From Galbibacter sp. BG1 (lineage in GTDB: Bacteria; Bacteroidota; Bacteroidia; Flavobacteriales; Flavobacteriaceae), in the NCBI RefSeq assembly GCF_013391805.1, contig NZ_CP058364.1, forward strand, positions 303,501 through 367,500: 64,000 nucleotides of DNA, read 5' to 3'. The notes under the pieces were generated by a model. The model did no database searches. It was not told the origin of the DNA and worked only from the letters and a program-made list of their open reading frames with translations. Positions 26,282 to 34,799 of this stretch are shown here, one piece after another. Every line of letters begins with the position of its first letter. Position 1 is the stretch's first letter. Position numbers and translations under genes: made by a program.

Positions 26282-29209
26282 TTACCACCTTTCAATAGAT
26301 TCGTAAATAATCTCCTGAATGACAGTACGGGTAGCTTCGGTAATTAATTTTCTATTCATCATGGTTGGGTACGTCCTGTTGGAAAGAAAAATATATACTA
26401 AACCTTCTGCAGGATCTGCCCATGCATAAGTTCCAGTAAAACCGCTATGCCCAAAACTCGTCATAGAAACGCAACCACAAGTAGGACCTACATCGCCCAA
26501 TTGAGGCTTATCGAAACCAACCCCTCTCCTATTATCATTATCGCAATAATAGCAGGTATTGAATTTATCTAAAGTAGCTTCGCTAAAATACCGTTTACCA
26601 CCATAATATCCTTTTTGCAGATACATTTGCATCATTTTTGCCAAATCGTTAGAAGTGCTAAACAACCCGGCATGGCCGCCTACACCTCCCAGCATGGCTG
26701 CTCCCATATCGTGCACATAGCCTTGTATGGTTTGGTACCTAAAATAATCATCCACTTCAGTAGGCACAATTTCACCTTTCCCAAATTTATCAAGTGGATT
26801 AAAGGTTGTATAATTCATCCCCAAAGATTTATAAAAATGGTCTTGGGCAATTTCATCCAAAGGTTCTTTATAATAGTTTTCCAAATATCTTTGAAGCAGT
26901 AGAAATGGTAAATCACTATATTTATATTCCAATCTCGGCAACAATTCGCTTTCCTTTATTTGTTGGATGATAGAATCCCGATAATCATTTCTAATATACA
27001 AATGATCGGCAACCTGCGTATTGAATTTCCTGCTAGGTTCTTCGCGGTAATATTTTTCTAAAGGTTTTTTGGTTCCGTCGTCCAAGGTATTTAGGTAAAA
27101 GGGAATCCATGGTTTTAAACGAGCATAATGCGATAAAACTTCTACCAATTTTAAATTAGCTTTATTGCTTCCCTTAAGTTCTGGTAACATTTCCCCTAAG
27201 GTAGTATCGAAACTAATCTCCCCCTTTTCCACTAATTGCATGATATTTGGCAACGTGGCCATAATTTTTGTTAGGGAAGCAACATCGTATAAATTATTGC
27301 TTTGCACCACTTCTGCATTGGCATCGTAAGCAAATTTGCCGAAATTTTTATTGTAAATAACTTTCCCATGCCGTGCAATGAGAATTTGACCTCCCGGTGT
27401 TACTCCAGAACGAATAGCTCTTTTCATTACAGAGTCCACTTTCTTTAAAGTTTCACTGCTCATATTTACCCGCTCTGGAACGCTGTACCCTAAACGGGAG
27501 AGAGAGTTGGTTAAAAAACCCCTGTTTTCCGGGAGTTTTACGTTGGCCATCACTGGTAGGCTCCCTTTGGAAGGAATAGCTCCAAAAATTATCTCTGCGG
27601 ATTTTTCTTGGGAAATGGTATCGTTAAGGTAACTCACCACAATTCCTTCAATATTTTCGATACTCTGAAGGTCTAGAAGCGCATAAGGCTTTACAAAAAC
27701 ATCCAATATAACTTTGTGTGCCCTCGCAATTTCATAAATCCACACTTTTTCTTGATCGGATATGTCTGCGGTTTTCCAGGGGGTTTCAGTAGAACGGTGA
27801 TGCCCAACAATAACTAAATTATAAGGCTGTAATGAATCTAATAAATCCCCAAGATTGTCACTCTTTACATAATCGACAATTCCATACTTTTGAAGCGTAT
27901 TAACAAACGCTTCATTTTCGCCATCACCCAAACCAACGTATGCTATTTTTTTGTCTTCTAAATTCCTTACAGGTATTATTTGATTGTCATTTTTAGCTAC
28001 TGTAATAGCATTTTCCATAACCTCTTCAAACAAAATTTTATCTTTAACCCTGTTTAAATCGCGATACAAATTCGTGGTATCTACCGGTTTATAATTGTTT
28101 AAACCGACCAAGTATTTCGCTTTAAGAACCTTCCTTACAGAATAAGCCAATCTTTCTTCAGTAATGACACCATTTTCGTAAGCTTCTTCAAGTTTATTAA
28201 TCCCTTTTTCGGTATCATCGGAAATTAAAAGCATATCATTACCTGCTAAGAAAGCCGAAAGATCTACATTACCGGAATCGGCATAATTAGCTACCCCTTT
28301 CATTTCCAAGGCATCCGTAAAAATGAGCCCGTTAAACCGAAGTTTCTCTTTCAATAAATCGGTTACAATACCTTTGGACAAAGAAGACGGAAAACCTTCC
28401 CTAGACTCTAAACTAGGAACATTTAAATGGGCTACCATAACACTGGCAAGCCCTTTAGGAAATAATTTTTTGTATGGGTACAACTCTACACTATCGATAC
28501 GTTCTTTATCGAAAGAAACGGTGGGCAAGGTTTTATGCGAATCCTGCGAAGTATCGCCGTGACCAGGAAAGTGCTTTGCATTTGCCAATACGCCCGCAGA
28601 CTGCATCCCTTCCATAAAGGCCATGGCTTTTTTGGTAACTTTATCCCTATTCTCCCCAAAAGACCGGTTGCCTATTATAGGATTTTTAGGATTGGTGTTG
28701 ATGTCTACATCGGGAGCAAAATTTATGTGCATCCCCAAACGTTTGGTATGCTCGCCTATGTGTTTTCCAACGCGACGTACCAAGTCGTCATCTTTTACGG
28801 CACCCAATACCATATTATACGGAAAGGCAAAAGTGGAATCCAAACGCATGGACAATCCCCATTCTGCATCCATGGACATGAGCATTTTTACTTTCGATGA
28901 ATCCTGTAATTCGTTATTTAGTTTTGCTTGACGGTAAGGGCCTCCAGTGGAAAAAATTATTCCTCCAACTTGATTTTCAGCAACCAATTTTTTAACCTTT
29001 TCAATATGCTCATCGTCTCCACCGGAGAAAGCACGTATCATAAAAAGTTGGCCTATTTTTTCTTTAAGCGTAAGGGTATTGTAGACACTATCTACCCATT
29101 TTGCCTGTTCCTCTGAATCTTTTGATAACAATGGGTCTATCTGTTGACCGTTAATTTTTGAGAGCGCAAAAACAAACAGCAACACAAACAAACTTTTTCT
29201 CACAATCAT
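26282..29209 (-). CDS. Glycoside hydrolase family 3 (NagZ-like) fused to a serine beta-lactamase-type hydrolase
   Basis: 975-aa exported protein, signal peptide ending INGQ (~residue 22). The N-terminal GH3 domain (~40-390) has the NagZ landmarks KHFPGHGDTSQDSHKTLP (Asp-His catalytic pair) and FTDALEMKGV (nucleophile Asp), so beta-N-acetylglucosaminidase activity is likely. A GH3 C-terminal alpha/beta domain follows (~400-580). The C-terminal domain (~590-975) is a class C beta-lactamase/D,D-peptidase fold: SxxK as SLTK, YxN as YSD, and GHSGFTGT for the third motif. The fusion could remove both a GlcNAc and a peptide bond from muropeptides. A shorter relative at 59812-61614 retains only the last two domains. 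Confidence 0.92.
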   Translation of the reverse strand: MIVRKSLFVLLFVFALSKINGQQIDPLLSKDSEEQAKWVDSVYNTLTLKEKIGQLFMIRAFSGGDDEHIEKVKKLVAENQVGGIIFSTGGPYRQAKLNNELQDSSKVKMLMSMDAEWGLSMRLDSTFAFPYNMVLGAVKDDDLVRRVGKHIGEHTKRLGMHINFAPDVDINTNPKNPIIGNRSFGENRDKVTKKAMAFMEGMQSAGVLANAKHFPGHGDTSQDSHKTLPTVSFDKERIDSVELYPYKKLFPKGLASVMVAHLNVPSLESREGFPSSLSKGIVTDLLKEKLRFNGLIFTDALEMKGVANYADSGNVDLSAFLAGNDMLLISDDTEKGINKLEEAYENGVITEERLAYSVRKVLKAKYLVGLNNYKPVDTTNLYRDLNRVKDKILFEEVMENAITVAKNDNQIIPVRNLEDKKIAYVGLGDGENEAFVNTLQKYGIVDYVKSDNLGDLLDSLQPYNLVIVGHHRSTETPWKTADISDQEKVWIYEIARAHKVILDVFVKPYALLDLQSIENIEGIVVSYLNDTISQEKSAEIIFGAIPSKGSLPVMANVKLPENRGFLTNSLSRLGYSVPERVNMSSETLKKVDSVMKRAIRSGVTPGGQILIARHGKVIYNKNFGKFAYDANAEVVQSNNLYDVASLTKIMATLPNIMQLVEKGEISFDTTLGEMLPELKGSNKANLKLVEVLSHYARLKPWIPFYLNTLDDGTKKPLEKYYREEPSRKFNTQVADHLYIRNDYRDSIIQQIKESELLPRLEYKYSDLPFLLLQRYLENYYKEPLDEIAQDHFYKSLGMNYTTFNPLDKFGKGEIVPTEVDDYFRYQTIQGYVHDMGAAMLGGVGGHAGLFSTSNDLAKMMQMYLQKGYYGGKRYFSEATLDKFNTCYYCDNDNRRGVGFDKPQLGDVGPTCGCVSMTSFGHSGFTGTYAWADPAEGLVYIFLSNRTYPTMMNRKLITEATRTVIQEIIYESIERW

Positions 29210-29312
29210 GAATAAATTTTATTAAAAAGACAATCTTTCTTACAAAAGAAACTTAAAATTTTGAAAAAAACGACTGTTTTTACTTAAAAATATTAACCAA
29301 AAAGTTAAATTT

Positions 29313-29798
29313 TTAATTCATGAATCTGGCATGCCAGCTATCCCTAGCAGGTACTTCCCAATAGTTTTGATACTCTTCTTTATTGGTAACCAAATTATTA
29401 AACACAATGGTGTTTTGTGAAACAGCCCGATCCTTTGCCATTTTTTTAAAATCGATAAGGGGCTTGTAGGCGATAAAATCACCTTGTCTGTAGGAGACAT
29501 TCATTTTATCGAGTAGATCGACGTTGTAATCTTTTTCGAGTTGTTGTATAAACCGCACCGAGGCATCGATAGAACAACCACTGGCAGCGTTAAACTCTTG
29601 ATCTAGTGCTATAATTATAAATCTTTTATAACGTATTTCGAAAGAAGCTTTGAGATTGGCTCCGTGCGCCGTCCATTCCCCCAAAAAGCTTTGGAGTTTG
29701 AGGTTTAATTCTTTTATTTCTTCTTCAGTAAAACTTCTATTGGCCTGATAGATCCAGACCCTGGCAGATTCCGATAATTCGTTAAACGCTACAAACAT
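29313..29798 (-). CDS. Conserved Bacteroidota protein, often mislabelled ABC transporter ATPase
   Basis: 161 aa, soluble, no signal peptide. RVWIYQANRSFTEEEIKELN, LQSFLGEWTAHGANLKASFE and FIIIALDQEFNAASGCSIDA are conserved features I recognise from flavobacterial homologues, which databases often call ABC transporter ATPase. There is no Walker A, Walker B or signature motif here, so that label is not supported. It is the last gene of the six-gene minus-strand run that begins with the amidase, 38 bases after the CCG-domain gene. Function unknown. Confidence 0.75.
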   Translation of the reverse strand: MFVAFNELSESARVWIYQANRSFTEEEIKELNLKLQSFLGEWTAHGANLKASFEIRYKRFIIIALDQEFNAASGCSIDASVRFIQQLEKDYNVDLLDKMNVSYRQGDFIAYKPLIDFKKMAKDRAVSQNTIVFNNLVTNKEEYQNYWEVPARDSWHARFMN

Positions 29799-29836
29799 TT
29801 TCTTTTAATTTTAAAAGATTCCTTTTTCATTTTTAC

Positions 29837-30628
29837 CTAGAGATCCTCTGCGTTGGCTATGAGCTCTGCCACATCCATTACAGCAATTTCCCCTTCTTTG
29901 TCTTTGCCTTTTACCCCATCGGTTAACATGGTGTTACAGAATGGACATCCAGCAGCAATAATTTCTGGTTTGGTTTCTATAGCTTGTTCGGTACGCTCGA
30001 TATTTATGTCTTTAGCACCTTTTTCGGGTTCCTTAAACATTTGAGCCCCTCCCGCACCACAGCACAAACCTCTCTTTTTACAGCTTTTCATTTCTACCAG
30101 TTCTGCTTCTAGCTTTTCTATTAACTCCCGGGGAGCTTCATAAACATCGTTTGCTCTTCCCAAATAGCAGGGATCGTGAAAAGTAATTCTCTTTCCTTTA
30201 AATTTCCCCCCTTCTATGGTTAACTTACCTTCGGCCAATAGCGAACGTAAAAATTGGGTATGGTGAACAACCTCGTAATCTCCTCCTAGGGAAGGATATT
30301 CATTTTTAAGCGTATTAAAGCAATGCGGACAAGCGGTTACAATTTTTTTGATTTCATACCCATTTAAGACCTCGATATTGGTCATCGCCTGCATTTGAAA
30401 TAACATTTCGTTTCCGGCGCGCTTTGCTGGATCTCCCGTACAACTTTCTTCGGTACCCAACACTGCAAAATCTACATTTGCTTTGTTCAATAACTTCACA
30501 AATGCTTTTGTAATTTTTTTGGCTCTGTCATCAAAACTTCCGGAACACCCTACCCAAAATAAAACTTCTGGAGTTTTACCTTCCGCCATCATTTCTGCCA
30601 TTGTAGGTACTTTAATTGTGTCGCTCAT
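29837..30628 (-). CDS. CCG-domain (Fe-S)-binding protein, HdrB/LutA-like
   Basis: 263-aa soluble protein with two cysteine-rich CCG domains: WVGCSGSFDD ... EESCTGDPAKRAGNE ... TACPHCFNTLKNEYP, and HDPCYLGRANDVYEAPREL ... CKKRGLCCGAGGAQMF ... AAGCPFCNTMLTDG. Such domains bind unusual [4Fe-4S] clusters and occur in heterodisulfide reductase HdrB, glycolate oxidase GlcF and lactate oxidase LutA subunits. Together with the membrane [4Fe-4S] protein at 31186-32514 it looks like an electron-transfer pair to or from quinone. No dehydrogenase flavoprotein subunit is adjacent, so the donor is unknown. Confidence 0.9.
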   Translation of the reverse strand: MSDTIKVPTMAEMMAEGKTPEVLFWVGCSGSFDDRAKKITKAFVKLLNKANVDFAVLGTEESCTGDPAKRAGNEMLFQMQAMTNIEVLNGYEIKKIVTACPHCFNTLKNEYPSLGGDYEVVHHTQFLRSLLAEGKLTIEGGKFKGKRITFHDPCYLGRANDVYEAPRELIEKLEAELVEMKSCKKRGLCCGAGGAQMFKEPEKGAKDINIERTEQAIETKPEIIAAGCPFCNTMLTDGVKGKDKEGEIAVMDVAELIANAEDL

Positions 30629-30663
30629 GTCCTAAATTTTCGCTTAATTCGCTCTTAATATTT

Positions 30664-30697
30664 TAAACTGTCACCTAAAAGCTAGGTGACAGTTTTA
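30664..30697 (-). terminator. 12-bp perfect hairpin between the HAD and CCG genes
   Basis: AAACTGTCACCT (30665-30676) and AGGTGACAGTTT (30684-30695) with a 7-base loop. On the minus strand it ends in TTTAAAA, a weak T-run, so partial termination or mRNA processing within the operon is as likely as full termination. Confidence 0.5.
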
Positions 30698-30712
30698 TAG
30701 TTTTATCTTAAT

Positions 30713-31159
30713 CTAATCGTGTTTTCCGTCGTCGAAAACCTGTATTTTCACTTGTTTATCAATTAAATCGGTGAATTTACCGTTGTATCTTGTTGCTTTT
30801 ACCAAGTGATTATCAATCCAATGGTAATTACCTCCTCTAGGTTTACCCATAACCATTCCATGGTATTTAAACCCATGACGATTTAACCAATCTTCAGTAG
30901 TTTTTCTATGGTCTTCTGTTCGAGAAGTAAAGAAATAAATAATATGCCCTTCTTCAAACCACTTGTTAAGGGTTTTTAAAGCATCTGGATATACTTGTGC
31001 CGTAGCCATACGCTCTGGCTCCTCATTGGGAATATCATCGCAGATGGTTCCATCAATATCAATTAAATAATTTTTTATTCCCTTAGGCAAGACCGGACTT
31101 ATATGTTCCCCGTCCTCTAATTTCTCGTTAAGTAATTTCTCAACTTCTTCTTTGTTCAT
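30713..31159 (-). CDS. HAD-superfamily phosphatase, short form
   Basis: 148 aa. YLIDIDGTICDDIPNEEPER carries the DxDGT motif I with both aspartates, FFTSRTEDHRKTTEDWLNRH supplies motif II, and the later MGKPRGGNYHWIDNH region holds the conserved Lys. Flavobacterial homologues are sometimes named phosphoheptose isomerase, but no SIS domain is present, so that label is unsupported. It lies inside the Fe-S/MlaD operon, 26 bases after the membrane Fe-S gene, with a strong hairpin following its stop. Substrate unknown. Confidence 0.8.
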   Translation of the reverse strand: MNKEEVEKLLNEKLEDGEHISPVLPKGIKNYLIDIDGTICDDIPNEEPERMATAQVYPDALKTLNKWFEEGHIIYFFTSRTEDHRKTTEDWLNRHGFKYHGMVMGKPRGGNYHWIDNHLVKATRYNGKFTDLIDKQVKIQVFDDGKHD

Positions 31160-31185
31160 TTTAAAGTATTATTTGTTGGTTTTAA

Positions 31186-32514
31186 TTATTCGTTCTTCCA
31201 GTTCAATCTATCCATTTGGTTGTATGGCCATGGAGCTCCATTGTTTTCTACATTCCCCATCATATTATTTAGTTCCATTGGTGCCGCAGATTGCTCCATC
31301 ACCAAATAACGGCGCATATCCATAATAATAGAAAGCGGATTGATACTTACGGGGCAGGCCTCTACACAAGCGTTACAAGTGGTACACGCCCAAAGCTCCT
31401 CCCGGGTAATATAATCGTCGAGCAGCTGTTTCCCATCGTCTACAAAAGTCCCATTGTTGTTATCTATATTTTTACCAACTTCCTCAAGACGATCCCTTGT
31501 GTCCATCATGATCTTTCTCGGCGATAGTTTTTTCCCGGTTTGACTTGCCGGGCATTCGCTCGTACACCTTCCACATTCGGTACATGTATAAGCATTCAAT
31601 AGCTGTACTTGGTTTAAATCAATAACATCTGAAGCTCCAAACTTTTCTGGCTCCTCATCCATATCCCCTTCGGCTGGAGCAGCAAAAGGGTCTGCATCTG
31701 GATCCATCATCAATTTAACTTCATTGGTAACAGATTCTAAGTTTTCAAATTGTCCCTTCGGATTTAAATTGGCGAACCAAGTATTTGGAAATGCCAATAG
31801 AATATGTAAGTGCTTTGAAAAATATAGGTAGTTCAGAAATATTAAAATCCCGATAATATGAAGCCACCAGGCACTTCTTTCAATTAAAACAACGGTTCCT
31901 TCGCTTAATCCATCGAATAAAGGAACAAGAAACTGACTTATGGGAAAAGCCCCTGCTTGAACGTAATGTGGTGCTCCCATTTGTTGCAAGGTATAGTCGG
32001 CTCCATTCATTGTCAAGAAAAGAACCATCAATACCATTTCGAAATAAAGAATGATGTTTCCATCGTTCTTTGGCCACCCTTTCATTTCAGGATAAAAGAA
32101 ACGCTTCAGTTTGATTATATTTCTTCGTAACCAAAAAACAATTACCGAAACCAATACTAGAAATGCTAAAATTTCAAAAGAACCGATAAGGACATCATAA
32201 GCTGCTCCGAGCGGCGCAAAAATACGGTGGGTCCCGAAAAGTCCATCGATGATAATTTCCAGTACTTCAATATTAATAACAATAAACCCTACATAGACGA
32301 TAATATGTAAAAAACCTGCGATAGGCCTTACCACCATTTTTTGTTGTCCTAAGGCTATTCTGGCCATATTCGCCCATCGCTCCGATTTATTATCGGTACG
32401 ATCGATAGCTCTACCAAGCTTGATATTTCTAATAAGTTTATTGATGTTTTTTACGAAATAGCCAATGCCAAGCAATAAAACAATTGCAAATAATATTTGA
32501 GGTATAAAGTCCAT
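31186..32514 (-). CDS. Membrane-bound [4Fe-4S] protein, HdrC/NarI-like
   Basis: 442 aa. The N-terminal ~240 residues contain five to six transmembrane helices with conserved His (PIAGFLHIIVYVGFIVI, WWLHIIGILIFLNYLYFSKH), like a b-type cytochrome/NarI-type quinone module. After an acidic linker come two ferredoxin clusters, CTECGRCTSECP and CTTCNACVEACP. The whole protein resembles fused HdrC-type electron carriers. It pairs logically with the CCG protein two genes downstream. It starts immediately after the MlaD gene stop with no spacer. Physiological electron donor and acceptor are unknown. Confidence 0.88.
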   Translation of the reverse strand: MDFIPQILFAIVLLLGIGYFVKNINKLIRNIKLGRAIDRTDNKSERWANMARIALGQQKMVVRPIAGFLHIIVYVGFIVINIEVLEIIIDGLFGTHRIFAPLGAAYDVLIGSFEILAFLVLVSVIVFWLRRNIIKLKRFFYPEMKGWPKNDGNIILYFEMVLMVLFLTMNGADYTLQQMGAPHYVQAGAFPISQFLVPLFDGLSEGTVVLIERSAWWLHIIGILIFLNYLYFSKHLHILLAFPNTWFANLNPKGQFENLESVTNEVKLMMDPDADPFAAPAEGDMDEEPEKFGASDVIDLNQVQLLNAYTCTECGRCTSECPASQTGKKLSPRKIMMDTRDRLEEVGKNIDNNNGTFVDDGKQLLDDYITREELWACTTCNACVEACPVSINPLSIIMDMRRYLVMEQSAAPMELNNMMGNVENNGAPWPYNQMDRLNWKNE

Positions 32515-33480
32515 CTATTCTTCGTTAGTTTCTTTAGATTCTTCTTCTGGAGCTTCGTAAGGCTTTGCTTTTTTTCCGAATAATGAAAAATGAACATATC
32601 GCTTTGGATTCAATCGAAGATCCTCCAAAAGCAATTCCAATTCTGTGGAAGCATCTGTAAGATTAGTGTACAACTCTTCATCGTTCAACAATTTACCTAC
32701 CGAACCGTCACCAGATTCAATTTTTGTCATTACATTATCAAGCTTCGCCATACTGCTTTGCAAATCTGCAAGTGCAGCGCCAATATCTGCTTTGGCCAAA
32801 CTATCGCTCACATTGGATAGGTTGCTTGATAAATTATCTATATTGGTCAACGACCTGTTTAATTTTTCTTGATTGGTATTAAGAAGTTCTTTTAAAGTCC
32901 CCGAAGCTTCCCCAAAATTGGCAATAACCTTGTCGAGGTTGGCGATGCTGGATTTAATATTTGCGCGGCTTTCTTCATCTAGAATATCGTCTACCCCCAC
33001 CATTACCGAATCGGCATTTTTAAGCAAGTTGTCTATTCCTTTTTGAAGTGGATTCAATTTTTGGCTTACCAGATCGGTAAGTCCTGGTTCTACATTACTT
33101 TTTAAAGTATCCCCAGATTTCGATTGCGGACTTCCGTCGTAAACAGGAATAACCCTTAAGCTCTTACCACCAATAATACCGGTGTCATAAATTTCTGCGA
33201 TACTGTTTTTGGAAAACTGAAATTCGCTGTCCACTGTAAAAGTGATCACTAAATTACCTTTGCCATTTACAAAACTTATATCGTTAACATTACCCACCTG
33301 AAGGCCATTTATACTAACACCTGTGCCAGAAGAAACACCATTTACATTTTGGTATACAGCATAGTAGGTTCTGCTGGAGCTAAAAAGCTCATGTCCTTTT
33401 AAAAAAGTAAAGCCCAAAATAAACAAGACAATACCACCTACAACTATAATTCCGGTTTTAAGTTCCTTAGTTAATTTCAA
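32515..33480 (-). CDS. MlaD/MCE-family lipid-transport protein
   Basis: 321 aa. One N-terminal transmembrane helix (residues ~10-28) and an MCE domain (YYAVYQNVNGVSSGTGVSIN, LQVGNVNDISFVNGKGNLV; ~40-120), then a long alpha-helical region rich in LDKVIANFGEASGTLKELLN-type repeats, as expected of a periplasmic coiled tunnel. MCE proteins carry phospholipid between membranes. The partner permease and ATPase (MlaE/MlaF-like) are not in this window. Between the amidase (56-base gap) and the Fe-S membrane gene (directly adjacent). Confidence 0.88.
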   Translation of the reverse strand: MKLTKELKTGIIVVGGIVLFILGFTFLKGHELFSSSRTYYAVYQNVNGVSSGTGVSINGLQVGNVNDISFVNGKGNLVITFTVDSEFQFSKNSIAEIYDTGIIGGKSLRVIPVYDGSPQSKSGDTLKSNVEPGLTDLVSQKLNPLQKGIDNLLKNADSVMVGVDDILDEESRANIKSSIANLDKVIANFGEASGTLKELLNTNQEKLNRSLTNIDNLSSNLSNVSDSLAKADIGAALADLQSSMAKLDNVMTKIESGDGSVGKLLNDEELYTNLTDASTELELLLEDLRLNPKRYVHFSLFGKKAKPYEAPEEESKETNEE

Positions 33481-33536
33481 AAGCTCTTTTTTTTTGTGTA
33501 AGCAACAAAATTAGAAATAATTTCTTAAGATTGGTT

Positions 33537-34664
33537 CTAATTTGACAGGGAATTGACCACTGAACTCACTTTTACTTTCTCACCACTTTTAAAGGCTACT
33601 ATAAAACTACTCCTATAGCCTTTGTTAATAGCTTCTTGCTGCAATTGCTTCACAGCTTCATAATTCACGGTTTCCCCATAATAATATCGATAGACACTTC
33701 CTTCTTTTTCCCTGCTGATAGGTGATAGCCCCTTGAAATTGTAAGATTTGGTTTCAATAGAATTGGAGCCGGCGGCAATTTGAACCCTAAAAGTAACGCC
33801 AGCCGCAGTTTCTACTGAAGTATTTTTATTGGACACCGGCGGCAGGGAATGATCTTCCACCTCATAAGAGAAATCGCCTCCTACATTCTCATCCACATGT
33901 TTTTTATACTTTATTATGGCACTCGCTATAGAAGTGGCCATATCTGATTTACCCTTACTGGAATTTAGATAAGAGCCTTCTGGCTTATAGGTTAAAAACC
34001 CGGTTTCCACCAAAACACTTGGCATAAATGTTTGGTGCAAAACGATAAATCCCGCCTGTTTTACCCCTCTATCCACGCGTTTTAGCCTCCCTGTAAAATT
34101 ATCCTGTATGGATTTTGCAAGGGAAATACTCTGGTCCAAGAACTCCTCTTGCATGATGGTTAGCCCAATAAAAGACTCTGGGGAATTAATATCGTATCCA
34201 GCATAGTTTACCTCATAGTCGTCTTCCAAATAAATTACGGAGTTCTCCTTTTTGGCAACCTCAAAGTTTCTTTCATTGGCATGCAGACCCAACACAAAGG
34301 TTTCGGTACCATGCGCACTTGAGTTATGGGAATTGCAGTGAACAGATACAAAAAGATCCGCTTTCGCCTCATTCGCAATTTTTCCGCGTACGTACAAATC
34401 CACAAAACTATCGTCTTTTCGGGTATAAATAACTTTTATATTGGGATCCTGCTCCAAAATTGCCCCTACTTGCAATACAATTTTAAGCGCTATGTCTTTC
34501 TCTTTAAAACCGTTACCCATATTCCCTGGATCATGCCCTCCATGGCCGGCATCTAAAACAACCGTAAACTTATCGTTTTTGGATTGATTTTTGCTGAATG
34601 GAAATACAGGCTGGAACAAGCCTAGACCAAGTATTAAAAATAATGCACTAAAAAATCTATTCAT
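33537..34664 (-). CDS. N-acetylmuramoyl-L-alanine amidase (AmiC-type) with C-terminal SPOR-like domain
   Basis: 375-aa secreted zinc amidase that removes stem peptides from glycan strands. Signal peptide (~1-20). Amidase_3 domain (~30-245): VVLDAGHGGHDPGNMGNGFK (zinc His), NENSVIYLEDD-like region (zinc Glu context) and LFVSVHCNSHNSS (zinc His), with SVLVETGFL carrying the catalytic Glu. The C-terminal ~85 residues (VTFRVQIAAGSNSIETKSYN, YRYYYGETVNYEAVKQLQQE) form a SPOR-like fold known for binding denuded glycan. First gene of a six-gene minus-strand operon, divergent from lptD. Confidence 0.93.
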   Translation of the reverse strand: MNRFFSALFLILGLGLFQPVFPFSKNQSKNDKFTVVLDAGHGGHDPGNMGNGFKEKDIALKIVLQVGAILEQDPNIKVIYTRKDDSFVDLYVRGKIANEAKADLFVSVHCNSHNSSAHGTETFVLGLHANERNFEVAKKENSVIYLEDDYEVNYAGYDINSPESFIGLTIMQEEFLDQSISLAKSIQDNFTGRLKRVDRGVKQAGFIVLHQTFMPSVLVETGFLTYKPEGSYLNSSKGKSDMATSIASAIIKYKKHVDENVGGDFSYEVEDHSLPPVSNKNTSVETAAGVTFRVQIAAGSNSIETKSYNFKGLSPISREKEGSVYRYYYGETVNYEAVKQLQQEAINKGYRSSFIVAFKSGEKVKVSSVVNSLSN

Positions 34665-34742
34665 AAAATAATAACGGTTTAAAGCTGTTATTTATTTGAT
34701 TAAAATTTGTTAATCTATAACAAACAGACCAAAAAATATACG

Positions 34743-34750
34743 TATGTTTG
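34743..34750 (+). promoter_or_regulatory. Probable -7 box for lptD
   Basis: TATGTTTG, an exact TAnnTTTG. It lies inside the longest open frame but 50 bases before the TTG at 34800, which supports the downstream start. Confidence 0.4.
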
Positions 34751-34799
34751 GCACGTCAAAAACCGAGCCATTCTTTATACAAAAATAGGATTAAAAGCT

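Noticed and set aside
34707..34799. TTG at 34707 as lptD start
   Set aside because: It would add 31 residues without signal-peptide character and leave only 42 bases for two divergent promoters; an exact -7 box lies inside this stretch.
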